Assembly (NCBI GenBank): GCA_039916225.1
Contig: JBDSLU010000055.1
Span: forward strand, 1 to 5,632
Origin: JBDSLU01 sp039916225
Lineage (GTDB): Bacteria > Acidobacteriota > Vicinamibacteria > Vicinamibacterales > Vicinamibacteraceae
DNA length: 5,632 nt
Direction of reading: 5' to 3'
Shown here: positions 1 to 5,632 of the stretch, piece after piece
Position numbering within the stretch: the stretch's first letter is position 1
How the letters are laid out: every line of letters begins with the position of its first letter
The notes under the pieces: generated by a model
Database searches by the model: none
Seen by the model: the letters and a program-made list of their open reading frames with translations, nothing else
What the model was told of the DNA's origin: nothing
Translations under genes and position numbers: made by a program

Positions 1-2
1 TC

Positions 3-230
3 GCCGTGGTGTGGGCACCAGGGGCCCCGTCGGACACGGCGCTCGACTGGGTCGTGATGGTGGACGTCAGCAGCGAGGCCCTCGCCGGCATCCGGGCTGG
101 CGGGCGGCCCGACGTCGAGCAGGATGCTGCTGCGAAGGCCCTGACCGTCGAAGTCGCGGCGAGCTACTCGACGGCCGCCGGTGAGCGCCATGCGATCGTT
201 GCCCGCCGGGGCGCGCGCGTGCCCGCCTAG
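3..230 (+). pseudogene. Upstream coding segment, open at the left edge, ending at in-frame TAG
   Basis: This frame is open from the window edge to a TAG at 228-230. Almost every codon ends in G or C, so the segment is, or recently was, protein coding. No domain is recognisable in its 75 residues (it includes LDWVVMVDVSSEAL), and there is no signal peptide. It is in exactly the same frame as the serine hydrolase that resumes one codon after the TAG. A class A beta-lactamase-like fold needs a helix and a leader before the GLYL strand that follows the stop. The simplest reading is therefore that this is the N-terminal part of that gene, cut off by a nonsense change. The alternative is the 3' end of a separate upstream gene that happens to share the frame. 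I favour the single broken gene, with moderate confidence. Confidence 0.5.
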
Positions 231-233
231 GGA
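229..233 (+). promoter_or_regulatory. Possible ribosome binding site for TTG at 240
   Basis: AGGGA overlaps the TAG stop and ends six bases before a TTG codon in the same frame. It could allow re-initiation after the stop. The match is short, so the site only weakly supports translation from 240. Confidence 0.25.
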
Positions 234-239
234 CTCTAC

Positions 240-1826
240 TTGCGCCAGCTCGGCGGCGCTGTGCTGGCACAGCAGAATCAGGCCTTCGTCTTCGAGCCCG
301 CCAGCTCCATCAAGGCTGCGGCCGGCCTCCATGCCTTCCGCCAGGTCGAAGCCGGCACCTCGACCCTCGCCGATCCGGTGGACGTCTTCCAGCCACCCGT
401 GCCGCCGTCCACCTGTCCGGGCAACACCGACGTCGGCAACGAGACGCTGACCGTGGCGATGCAGGAGATGCTGTGGCACTCGGACAACTCGCGGACCCGG
501 GTCATCGTCGACACGTTCGGCCGGGCGAACGTCAACGCGACGATGACAGCGATCGGCATGACCAACAGCAGCATCAATCACGACATCGGCTGCGCCGGGC
601 CAGTGCCGGATCGGATGACGCTGGTCGATGCCGGCGTGCTCTATGAGGGGTCGGCCGATGGCACCCTGATCGCTGCGGCCAATGTCGACCTGTTCCACAG
701 CTTCTTTGCGGGGCGAGGCCAGTTCATGGTCGAGGGCTACGATTGGACGGGCATCTGGGACACCGACATCCCGAACATGCTTGCCGCGGAGGCGCCGGCC
801 GGCATGACCGCGTCGCAGCGTCAGGCGTATCGGGGCCAGATGGACCTGGCCTACAAGGCCGGCAACTACAAGATCTGCACCAGCGCGAACTGCGCCACGT
901 ACCTCGATCACTACTCGGTGGCCGGCTGGGCGAGCGTGCCGTTCTGCACGGGCACGGTGATGGCCCCGCGCGAGTTCGTCTTCGGGATTTTCCTCGCCAA
1001 CTCGACGAGCGACGCCACGGTGCAGACGGCGTTCAACGCCGCCAACGGCGAACTGCTCCGCGAGCAGATTCGCGACGGCATGGCGTCGTGCTTCCACGCC
1101 GACCTCTCGCTGACGAGCGCCGCCGCGCCGAGCCCTGTGCTGTCGGGCGCCAATTTCACGGTCACGCTCGATGCCGCCAATGCCGGTCCGCTCGACGCCG
1201 CGGCGGTCAGCATCACCGGCGCCACGCCGGCCGGCACTACGTTCGTCGCCGCCACCGCGGCGTCAGGGTGGACCGCGTCGACGCCGGCAGCCGGTGCAGC
1301 CGGGGCGCTTTCGTTCACCCTCCCGGAGATGGAGGTCGGCGCGACGCCGCGGTTCATGGTCACGCTGGGAACGAATTGCGCCGTGCCGGACGGGTCGTCG
1401 ATTGGCTTCCACTCGGCCATCGGTTCGGCCACGACGCCGGACCTGACACCCGGCAACAACCTGAGCGCCGCGTTCGTCCTGGTGTCGAATCCGCCGCCAA
1501 CCATCGACGCCATGTCGGCGAACCCCGCGGTGCTGTGGCCGCCCAATCACAAGATGGTCGACGTGACCGTCGCCTACACCACCACCGACAACTGCGGCAT
1601 CCCGGTCTGCTCGCTGTCGGCGACCAGCAGCGAACCGGACGATGGCGGCGGTGACGGCAGCACGACGGGCGACATCGCAATCGTCGATCCGCACCACTTG
1701 CGCCTGCGGGCCGAACGCTCTGGCGGAGGGCCCGGCCGCCGCTACACGGTGGCCGTGGCCTGCACGGACAGCGGCGGTGGGAGCTCAGCGGCGCAGACGA
1801 TGGTTGTGGTGCCGCACAACCCGTGA
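240..1826 (+). CDS. Class A beta-lactamase-like serine hydrolase with DUF11-like and LWPPNHKM C-terminal modules
   Basis: The product from the TTG at 240 has 528 residues. Residues 1-285 resemble the class A beta-lactamase / penicillin-binding fold. The SxxK motif is S22-S-I-K25 (in EPASSIK) and the SDN triad is S81-D82-N83 (in WHSDNS). Their 59-residue spacing is close to Ser70-Ser130 of true class A enzymes. No Glu lies near the expected Glu166 position, and K-T/S-G is not recognisable; YSVAGW (225-230) may sit there. Antibiotic hydrolysis is therefore doubtful, and a cell-wall or other acyl-serine hydrolase is as likely. Five Cys in this domain suggest export. Residues about 288-415 look like a DUF11 beta-sandwich (NAGP, TPAGTTFV, TPGNN). 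Residues 420-528 carry PAVLWPPNHKMVDVTV, a module of surface and secreted bacterial proteins. The TTG has AGGGA six bases upstream, but the start lacks a signal peptide and begins inside the first strand. The true N-terminus probably lay upstream of the TAG at 228-230, and this may be a pseudogene remainder. Confidence 0.75.
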   Translation: MRQLGGAVLAQQNQAFVFEPASSIKAAAGLHAFRQVEAGTSTLADPVDVFQPPVPPSTCPGNTDVGNETLTVAMQEMLWHSDNSRTRVIVDTFGRANVNATMTAIGMTNSSINHDIGCAGPVPDRMTLVDAGVLYEGSADGTLIAAANVDLFHSFFAGRGQFMVEGYDWTGIWDTDIPNMLAAEAPAGMTASQRQAYRGQMDLAYKAGNYKICTSANCATYLDHYSVAGWASVPFCTGTVMAPREFVFGIFLANSTSDATVQTAFNAANGELLREQIRDGMASCFHADLSLTSAAAPSPVLSGANFTVTLDAANAGPLDAAAVSITGATPAGTTFVAATAASGWTASTPAAGAAGALSFTLPEMEVGATPRFMVTLGTNCAVPDGSSIGFHSAIGSATTPDLTPGNNLSAAFVLVSNPPPTIDAMSANPAVLWPPNHKMVDVTVAYTTTDNCGIPVCSLSATSSEPDDGGGDGSTTGDIAIVDPHHLRLRAERSGGGPGRRYTVAVACTDSGGGSSAAQTMVVVPHNP

Positions 1827-1866
1827 GCCGTCGGATCACCCGTCCCGCAGATAGCCATGTAACCTC

Positions 1867-2190
1867 GCCCTGGCCACTGCGGCAACACCGCTGTTGACTT
1901 GGCCTACGGAGACACACGATCGAACCCGGACCAGCGTTCGGGAATCAGTGTTCGAGGGCAAGTTCCAGCCGCCCAAGACACGGAAGGCGCTTCGGACGAT
2001 TCCGCTTGGACGACACGCCGTCGCGGCGCTCAGGTCGCATCGAGATCGTGTGTCGCGTCGGGCGGACACGGATCTCGTTCTCGGCAATCGCAATGGCGAT
2101 GCGATGCGAGAGTCGAGGCTGCTCACAACGTGCTGCAGCCGGCGGCTGAAGCGGCGTTGTTGCTCCGAAGTTGCTCCGAAGTTCCGAGGC
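1867..2190 (+). pseudogene. Tyrosine recombinase (phage-type integrase) remnant, frameshifted
   Basis: One frame (about 1867-2124) reads LLTW...TSVRESVFEGKF, then PPKTRKALRTIPLG and DTDLVLGNRNGDAMRESRLL. This is the middle of a tyrosine recombinase catalytic domain; the Lys of PKT is the expected beta-hairpin catalytic lysine. Homology then jumps to another frame from about 2127 with NVLQPAAEAA, so a frameshift lies at about 2122-2130. Just beyond that, an 11-base tandem duplication (2159-2180) precedes loss of similarity. The N-terminal SAM-like domain, the first catalytic Arg, the HxxR box and the nucleophilic Tyr are all missing, so it cannot be active. Codons are less biased to G/C in third position than in neighbouring genes, in keeping with acquired DNA. 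It would have mediated integration of a phage or island. A tRNA-Cys 3' fragment lies about 520 bases downstream. Confidence 0.75.
2159..2180 (+). repeat. 11-base perfect tandem duplication
   Basis: The unit GTTGCTCCGAA occurs twice in direct succession, followed by a partial third start (GTTCCGA). It lies in the decayed integrase and marks where recognisable similarity ends. An 11-base insertion also shifts the frame. Confidence 0.85.
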
Positions 2191-2263
2191 TCAAAGCGGC
2201 GAACATCCATGCCGGTCGCTGGGGCCCTCATAGAATTCTCCACCTAACCCTCGCGCAAGGCGG

Positions 2264-2286
2264 AGGGCGGCGTGGTCGGCCGCCCT
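2264..2286 (-). terminator. Hairpin after the HAF pseudogene, terminator-like without T tract
   Basis: AGGGCGGC (2264-2271) and GCCGCCCT (2279-2286) form a perfect 8-bp stem with a 7-base loop, beginning about 19 bases after the HAF gene's TGA on the minus strand. No T-run follows on either strand, so intrinsic termination is uncertain. It may be the leftover 3' end of that gene. Confidence 0.35.
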
Positions 2287-2304
2287 GCCCCATGGCGCCG
2301 GCGC

Positions 2305-2703
2305 TCAGCGGCCGTTCTTCGGGATCCACATGATCGCCCGGTCGCCGTAGCCGACCGCGTCGGCCTCGAACCCGACGATCTCGCCGTGGTCGTTGATTGC
2401 GCTCGCGATCGTTGATGCTCATCGCCGCCGTGTTGAAGCTGCCGGGCAGCAACCCGAGGTCGACGATCGCGCCGTCGCGCCAGAGGACGGCGTGCCGGGT
2501 GCCGTCGGCGGCCTGCGACGAGCCGGCGATCTCGCCGCGGTCGTTGATCGATTGGGGATAGCCGGAGCCGGGATCCGTGAGCGACGGCAGGTAGGTGAAC
2601 ACGCCGTCCTGCCAGAGGAAGGGGCGGCTGCTCGACCCGAAGATCGCGTAGCCGACGATCTACCGGCGGTTGTTCATGTCGGTCACCCACGCGCTGCCGG
2701 CCC
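2305..2703 (-). pseudogene. HAF-repeat (extracellular repeat) protein remnant
   Basis: Read on the minus strand, it shows the HAF pattern of alternating INDRGEIVG-type and LWxDG-type units: FLWQDGVFTYLPSL, QSINDRGEIAGSS, HAVLWRDGAIVDLGLLPG, SAINDHGEIVG and AIMWIPKNGR, ending at TGA (2307-2305). Such proteins are predicted to be secreted, repetitive beta-structures of unknown role. Two lesions break it. A TAG at 2662-2660 falls in MNNRR*IVG, where a residue such as Gln is normal. A frameshift at about 2404 lies where a 16-base imperfect duplication repeats the SIND codons. The 5' end is lost: recognisable sequence (GSAWVTDMNN) stops at about 2698, next to the tRNA-Cys fragment. No start codon or signal peptide remains. 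HAF assignment is by pattern recognition and fairly sure; the inactivation is directly visible. Confidence 0.75.
2391..2419 (-). repeat. Imperfect 16-base duplication causing a frameshift
   Basis: On the minus strand AGCATCAACGATCGCG (2419-2404) is followed at once by AGCGCAATCAACG (2403-2391). Both encode the HAF motif SIND/SAIND. The 16-base copy adds one base modulo three and throws the gene out of frame. Confidence 0.6.
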
Positions 2704-2749
2704 GGAGGCGCCGCCCGGATTTGAACCGGGGATGGAGGTCTTGCAGACT
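2704..2749 (-). other. 3' half of tRNA-Cys(GCA), candidate attachment-site core
   Basis: On the minus strand this reads as the 3' portion of a tRNA. It has the anticodon GCA (2744-2742) in a CTGCAAG loop, an ACCTC stem strand, a short variable loop, and a T arm with perfect 5-bp stem CCCGG/CCGGG around TTCAAAT (2730-2714). The 3' acceptor strand is CGGCGCC (2713-2707), with discriminator T and CC, then G instead of A. The partner acceptor GGCGCCG and the D arm are absent from the next 100 bases upstream. Only two of the five anticodon-stem positions nearest the loop pair well. It is thus a fragment and not a functional gene. The GCA anticodon and U discriminator fit tRNA-Cys. Integrating elements that target tRNA genes leave exactly such 3' pieces at one end (att core), and an integrase remnant lies nearby. 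Confidence 0.75.
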
Positions 2750-2909
2750 TAGCGAGGCTGTGATTCGTATCGTCTCGTGCTGGTCTCTGGTCGGTCCAGC
2801 ATCCCCGTCTTACCCGGTGCTTGGGCCCCATCGGACGACGTCTGGACTACGACATTCGGACGCTGGACCGCGTCTGTGCGAAACCGCGCGGTCCGGCGTT
2901 GATTGGAGC

Positions 2910-3179
2910 ATGGAGCACGCATCCGGACACAACCCCGCGACCCGCGTCATCGGCGGCCTCGTGGTCGTCGCCGCCATCGTCGCGCTGTGTTTCCAGGTCA
3001 AGGAACCGTTCGAGGGCCGCTCCCTGGCGTATGTGGGAAGACTGCTCGGTCCCGTGACGATCGTGTTGATCGGCGCGCACTTGTTTCTGCAGCGCCGCCC
3101 CCACCCGCTCTTCGGCGCGCTCCTGGTCGTGCTCAGCGTGCTGACGCTCCTGTTGGTCGTCCTGGGCTTCCGGCACTAG
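2910..3179 (+). CDS. Small three-helix membrane protein, unknown function
   Basis: The product has 89 residues from the ATG at 2910. Codons are strongly biased to G/C in third position across the whole length, so it is very likely real. Three hydrophobic segments are visible: about 13-28 (VIGGLVVVAAIVALCF), 45-60 (LLGPVTIVLIGAHLFL) and 67-87 (LFGALLVVLSVLTLLLVVLGF). A polar loop with KEPFEGR lies between the first two and a short QRRPHP turn between the last two. The basic turn would favour a cytoplasmic second loop. No family is recognised. GGAG lies too close to the ATG (one base) to be an ideal ribosome binding site, so translation could start elsewhere, but no better in-frame ATG/GTG/TTG is obvious just upstream. 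It stands alone on + and faces the minus-strand operon. It ends with TAG. Confidence 0.7.
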   Translation: MEHASGHNPATRVIGGLVVVAAIVALCFQVKEPFEGRSLAYVGRLLGPVTIVLIGAHLFLQRRPHPLFGALLVVLSVLTLLLVVLGFRH

Positions 3180-3218
3180 AGCGTTTTTCACATCGACGTA
3201 GCAAAGCGATAGCCGCAG

Positions 3219-3238
3219 TGCCGCACGAAGCTGCGGCA
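3219..3238. repeat. 7-bp perfect inverted repeat
   Basis: TGCCGCA (3219-3225) and TGCGGCA (3232-3238) flank a 6-base loop, about 40 bases after the stop of the small membrane protein gene. No T tract follows, so a terminator role is only possible. Confidence 0.5.
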
Positions 3239-3266
3239 TCAGGTCGACGGCGTGATGGCGTTCGCT

Positions 3267-3290
3267 CCTCCGCGGGCGTAGATGCGGAGG
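3267..3290. repeat. 7-bp perfect inverted repeat
   Basis: CCTCCGC (3267-3273) and GCGGAGG (3284-3290) flank a 10-base loop in the convergent intergenic gap. No flanking T-run is present. Confidence 0.45.
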
Positions 3291-3358
3291 TGACGGACGA
3301 CGCGAGGCGAACTCGAGATTGACGGTCGCGCAGCGCCTCCACACAGCCCCTTTTGTCG

Positions 3359-3383
3359 CGTCCGACAGGGCTTCTGTCGGACG
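3359..3383. terminator. 10-bp perfect hairpin between convergent genes, probable terminator-like element
   Basis: CGTCCGACAG (3359-3368) and CTGTCGGACG (3374-3383) pair perfectly around a 5-base GGCTT loop. This is the strongest hairpin in the window. It lies 82 bases past the TGA of the 587-residue gene on - and 180 bases past the stop of the + gene. It lacks a T-run on either exit side (TTTT lies on the + 5' side), so it is not a canonical intrinsic terminator. A further TCCGAC at 3390-3395 could pair with GTCGGA (3376-3381) to give an alternative, mutually exclusive hairpin. Confidence 0.4.
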
Positions 3384-3464
3384 GCAGATCCGACGGTCCC
3401 ACCATTGAGGCATGGTCAATGGCTGCGCCGGACTCTAAACGCACCCGCTACTCAAGGCGGGGGG

Positions 3465-5228
3465 TCATGCGTTCGGCTTTGGCTTCCGCGGCCGCGCTGA
3501 GTCGAACGCCAGCTGACTCGAGCCCTCACCGCGGCCCACGCTCACGCGTCGCGTCGTCCAGCGCAGGTAGCTGCCGTCGGCGCGCCGGGTCATCGACGGG
3601 CGCCGCTGCACCATCACGCCTTCGCGCGGGATCTCGGCGTCCTTCAACACCTTGATGTCGGCGCGCTGGAGGATGCGGCCACGCGGCAGGATCGCGGCGC
3701 CGTTCGCCGCCGGCATCGCGCCCTGCACGAGATCGACGGCGCGGTAGCCGGACGAGCGCGGCAGGTACGGAATCCAGCGTCCGGGAAGCCCTGTCTGCAG
3801 CAGATAGTCGAGCGCGGCGCTGGCCACGGGGCCGCGGCCCGGCGGAGCCGGCGTGTCGCGCTCCCGGCCGCGATCGCGCGCCGCGCCGCTCGGTCCCTGC
3901 ACCGATCGCTCGACCGCCCAGGCGAGGTTGGCCATCTCGTCACGCAGGAACAGCACGTCCTCGATTGCCGGCCCGTCCTGCACCGCCACCGCGCCCGGCG
4001 GCACGAGCAGACCATCGGCGACGGCGCCGTCGGCCGCGGCGATGGTGAACATCCGCCAGTGGCCATCCGGGCTCGCCTGCGCCGTCAATTCGACGACAAA
4101 GTGCTCGCCGAAGCCGGTGGTATAGATCACCGATTCGATGCGCGTGAGCGAGCCGAACGGCACGTCGATCGGCGCCACCACCCAGTCGTTGCCGTAGGTG
4201 AGCGCGAACTCGGCGACCAGCAGCCGGGCAAGATCCCAGGGCTCGGCTTCGATCAGCCCGAGGTTGACGCGCGCGTCCTCCATCTCCCACAGCCGATCCG
4301 CGGGCATGCCGGCGTAGCGCAGCGGGCTGGCGAGCAGCGTGTGCACGACGCGGGTCGTCCGCTCGGCGACCGGCGGCGCGCCGTCCGGATCGGCCAGCCT
4401 GGCGGCCGGCGCGGGATCGAAGGTGTACCACTCGATGTCGCCGCCGTTGTGCGCCGGCGCGGCCAGCACGGTCGCCCCGGCGCCGATGCGAAAGCGGTAC
4501 TCGAGCCGCTCCCCCGTCCAGCCGTCGTCTCCGCCCACGGGCGGCGAGACGTCGCGTCGATACCACGACAGCCACTCCTCGATCGCCGCGAGCAGCGCCG
4601 CACCCTCGCCGGCCGCGGGAACCAGCCACGGCGGCAGCCCGCCAGCCGCCTCGCAGGCGAGGGCGATCGATTCCGCATCGGCCATGCCGCCGGCGCCGAG
4701 CAGGCGCGAGAGCCGCAGCCAGTGCGGATCGAGCGCGGCATGCGCACCATCGGGATGCTGGAGCGGATCCAGATCGAGCGGACAGTTGTCGACAATCGAC
4801 GGACGATGAGCGCCGAGGCCGGCATCGTCGAGCGAGGCGAGCAGCACGGCGGCCGCTTCGGCGCGCGCGCGCAGGCCGGGTGACACGACGACCACCGGCT
4901 CGCGCTCGACGAGCGGTTCGAGGAGCTCGTGCTGGTTGCCGCCGAACGACTGGCTCACACCGTCGACACCAGAGCCCCAGCGATCGACCGGCGTGCTCTG
5001 CAGCGCGACGCGAACGCTGAGGGGCGTGCCGGCGTCCTCGCCGGCGAACTCACCCAGCTGCCATTGTCGGCCGAGCAGCCACAGCGGATCGTGCACCCGC
5101 GCTTCGACACCGGGTCGCGGATCGCCGGCCGTGCTCTGTGGTTCGAGCCGCGTCCACGTTGGCGGGTTGGCCAGCGCGAAGCTCTCGACTTCGACGAATC
5201 GATCGTTGGTGATGAAGGAAAAGGCCAT
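3465..5228 (-). CDS. Conserved uncharacterised protein with DPLWLLGRQWQLGEF motif
   Basis: The product has 587 residues, ATG at 5228-5226, TGA at 3467-3465, with coding-type third-position G/C throughout. No signal peptide or membrane segment is seen. The N-terminal signature TRLEPQS...ARVHDPLWLLGRQWQLGEFAGEDAG (26-67), the centre (LWEMEDARVNLG 313-324; LARLLVAEFALTYGNDWVV 333-351) and the stretch EDVLFLRDEMANLAWAVE (423-440) are what I recall from a widespread family of hypothetical proteins in actinobacteria and other soil bacteria. The tail PREGVMVQRRPSMTRRADGS and GRGEGSSQLAFD (534-576) also fits that family. A proline/arginine-rich linker (about 443-466) separates a C-terminal domain that ends in a basic tail (RPRKPKPNA). 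No catalytic motif can be named. It starts 13 bases after the stop of the upstream gene, so the two are probably co-transcribed. The ribosome binding site is weak (GAG only), which hints at translational coupling. Family recognition is from memory; function is unknown. Confidence 0.85.
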   Translation of the reverse strand: MAFSFITNDRFVEVESFALANPPTWTRLEPQSTAGDPRPGVEARVHDPLWLLGRQWQLGEFAGEDAGTPLSVRVALQSTPVDRWGSGVDGVSQSFGGNQHELLEPLVEREPVVVVSPGLRARAEAAAVLLASLDDAGLGAHRPSIVDNCPLDLDPLQHPDGAHAALDPHWLRLSRLLGAGGMADAESIALACEAAGGLPPWLVPAAGEGAALLAAIEEWLSWYRRDVSPPVGGDDGWTGERLEYRFRIGAGATVLAAPAHNGGDIEWYTFDPAPAARLADPDGAPPVAERTTRVVHTLLASPLRYAGMPADRLWEMEDARVNLGLIEAEPWDLARLLVAEFALTYGNDWVVAPIDVPFGSLTRIESVIYTTGFGEHFVVELTAQASPDGHWRMFTIAAADGAVADGLLVPPGAVAVQDGPAIEDVLFLRDEMANLAWAVERSVQGPSGAARDRGRERDTPAPPGRGPVASAALDYLLQTGLPGRWIPYLPRSSGYRAVDLVQGAMPAANGAAILPRGRILQRADIKVLKDAEIPREGVMVQRRPSMTRRADGSYLRWTTRRVSVGRGEGSSQLAFDSARPRKPKPNA

Positions 5229-5241
5229 CGCTCTGGGCTCG

Positions 5242-5631
5242 CTATGGGTCGACTGCCAGGTATTTGAGCGCGTGCGTCACGTCGAACTCGGTCGCCACCT
5301 TCACCCAGTCGATGACCGGTTCGCCTTGCAGCGACCAGTCCCTGAAATAAAGCGCCGGCAGATACGTCCCGGCGAACGGCAGCTGTTGCAGCGTCAGCGT
5401 GCGCATCCGCGCCAGCGCCTGGGTTTCGTCGAGCAGGTGCACGAGGCGATCGCCATTCCATGCGGCGCCGTCCGGGCTGAGCGCCAGGAGCAGCGCCTGC
5501 GGCGGACGTGCGCCCGGCGCGTTGGCGTTGATCGCGAGCCCGGTGGTGGTGACATCGACGAGCGTGGGCGGCGCGTCGGGATCGGCCGGATCGCGTTGCT
5601 CGAGTCGGCGCGGCACGACCTCCGTCCACTG
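5242..5631 (-). CDS. C-terminal end of an uncharacterised protein, runs off the right edge
   Basis: The minus-strand frame is open from the window edge (…QWTEVVPRRLEQ) to a TAG at 5244-5242, giving about 129 C-terminal residues. A GTG exists at 5616-5614, but the frame continues upstream with the same codon bias, so the gene is taken as 5'-partial. Visible stretches are TLVDVTTTGLAINANAPG, ALLLALSPDGAAWNGDRL, then a helical LLDETQALARMRTLTLQQL and GTYLPALYFRDWSLQGEPV. There is no signal peptide, membrane segment or known motif. It is the upstream partner of the 587-residue gene (13-base gap), and a shared function is likely. The domain in the missing N-terminal part would be needed to name it. 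Confidence 0.8.
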   Translation of the reverse strand, partial: QWTEVVPRRLEQRDPADPDAPPTLVDVTTTGLAINANAPGARPPQALLLALSPDGAAWNGDRLVHLLDETQALARMRTLTLQQLPFAGTYLPALYFRDWSLQGEPVIDWVKVATEFDVTHALKYLAVDP

Positions 5632-5632
5632 A

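Larger units (their letters stand above)
3180..3464. other. Convergent intergenic region with three inverted repeats, no gene seen
   Basis: These 285 bases separate the small membrane protein gene (+) from the 3' end of the operon on -. Reading frames here lack consistent codon bias, and none resembles a known family. The region holds three perfect inverted repeats (3219-3238, 3267-3290, 3359-3383) and a short T-run at 3184-3188. Its position between converging genes suits transcription termination. Confidence 0.6.

Noticed and set aside
911..1546. A 211-residue minus-strand reading frame
   Set aside because: It is antisense to the hydrolase/DUF11 gene, whose motifs and codon bias are clear on +; no family resemblance.
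240..1826. True antibiotic-resistance beta-lactamase
   Set aside because: It lacks the equivalent of Glu166 and a K-T/S-G triad, and carries large surface-protein modules, so the resistance label is not supported.
228..2662. TAG recoded as an amino acid, since two broken genes are interrupted by TAG
   Set aside because: TAG also ends two apparently intact genes (3177-3179 on + and 5244-5242 on -), and the HAF gene has other lesions too. Decay explains the data better than recoding.
2393..2752. A + strand 119-residue protein ending in PPGFEPGMEVLQT
   Set aside because: That tail is the antisense translation of the tRNA-Cys fragment, and the rest is antisense to the HAF remnant.
2704..2800. 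Complete tRNA-Cys gene on the minus strand
   Set aside because: No D arm and no 5' acceptor GGCGCCG are present upstream, and the anticodon stem is mispaired.
3133..3444. A 103-residue minus-strand frame in the convergent gap
   Set aside because: Low-complexity Arg/Ser/Ala composition, no coding bias, and it overlaps the end of the small membrane protein gene.
4059..4883. A 274-residue + strand reading frame
   Set aside because: It is the antisense shadow of the 587-residue minus-strand gene in GC-rich DNA; its composition is Arg/Gly-rich and without motifs.
1..5632. CRISPR array or intact insertion sequence
   Set aside because: No regularly spaced direct repeats and no complete transposase with terminal inverted repeats were seen.

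Overview
This is a GC-rich bacterial window whose real genes mostly use codons ending in G or C. The content is secreted multidomain proteins with an LWPPNHKM module, HAF-type repeats and a tyrosine recombinase of a kind common in soil genomes. That suits a soil or sediment Gram-negative such as an Acidobacteriota (Vicinamibacteria-like) lineage. The assignment is inference from protein style; there is no marker gene here.

Left part (1-1826, + strand): a secreted-type protein with a class A beta-lactamase-like serine hydrolase domain (SxxK and SDN motifs at the correct spacing), a DUF11-like beta-sandwich and a C-terminal LWPPNHKM module. Its reading frame is open from the left window edge but is broken by an in-frame TAG at 228-230, just before the first strand of the hydrolase fold. 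The gene is therefore either a nonsense pseudogene or two abutting reading frames.

Middle part (about 1850-2750) is a genome graveyard. It holds a frameshifted tyrosine-recombinase fragment on +, a broken HAF-repeat gene on - (one in-frame TAG, one frameshift caused by a small duplication), and the 3' half of a tRNA-Cys(GCA) on -. The tRNA piece lacks its 5' half and directly abuts the HAF remnant. Together these look like the scar of an element that used tRNA-Cys as its attachment site.

Right part (2910-5632): a small three-helix membrane protein on + converges on a two-gene operon on -. The 285-base gap between them carries three perfect inverted repeats. The operon has a 587-residue protein of a conserved but functionally uncharacterised family. 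It is preceded, with a 13-base gap, by the C-terminal end of another uncharacterised protein that runs off the right edge. Their close spacing suggests that the two products act together; no function can be read from the sequence.

No complete RNA gene, CRISPR array, intact insertion sequence or confident promoter was found.
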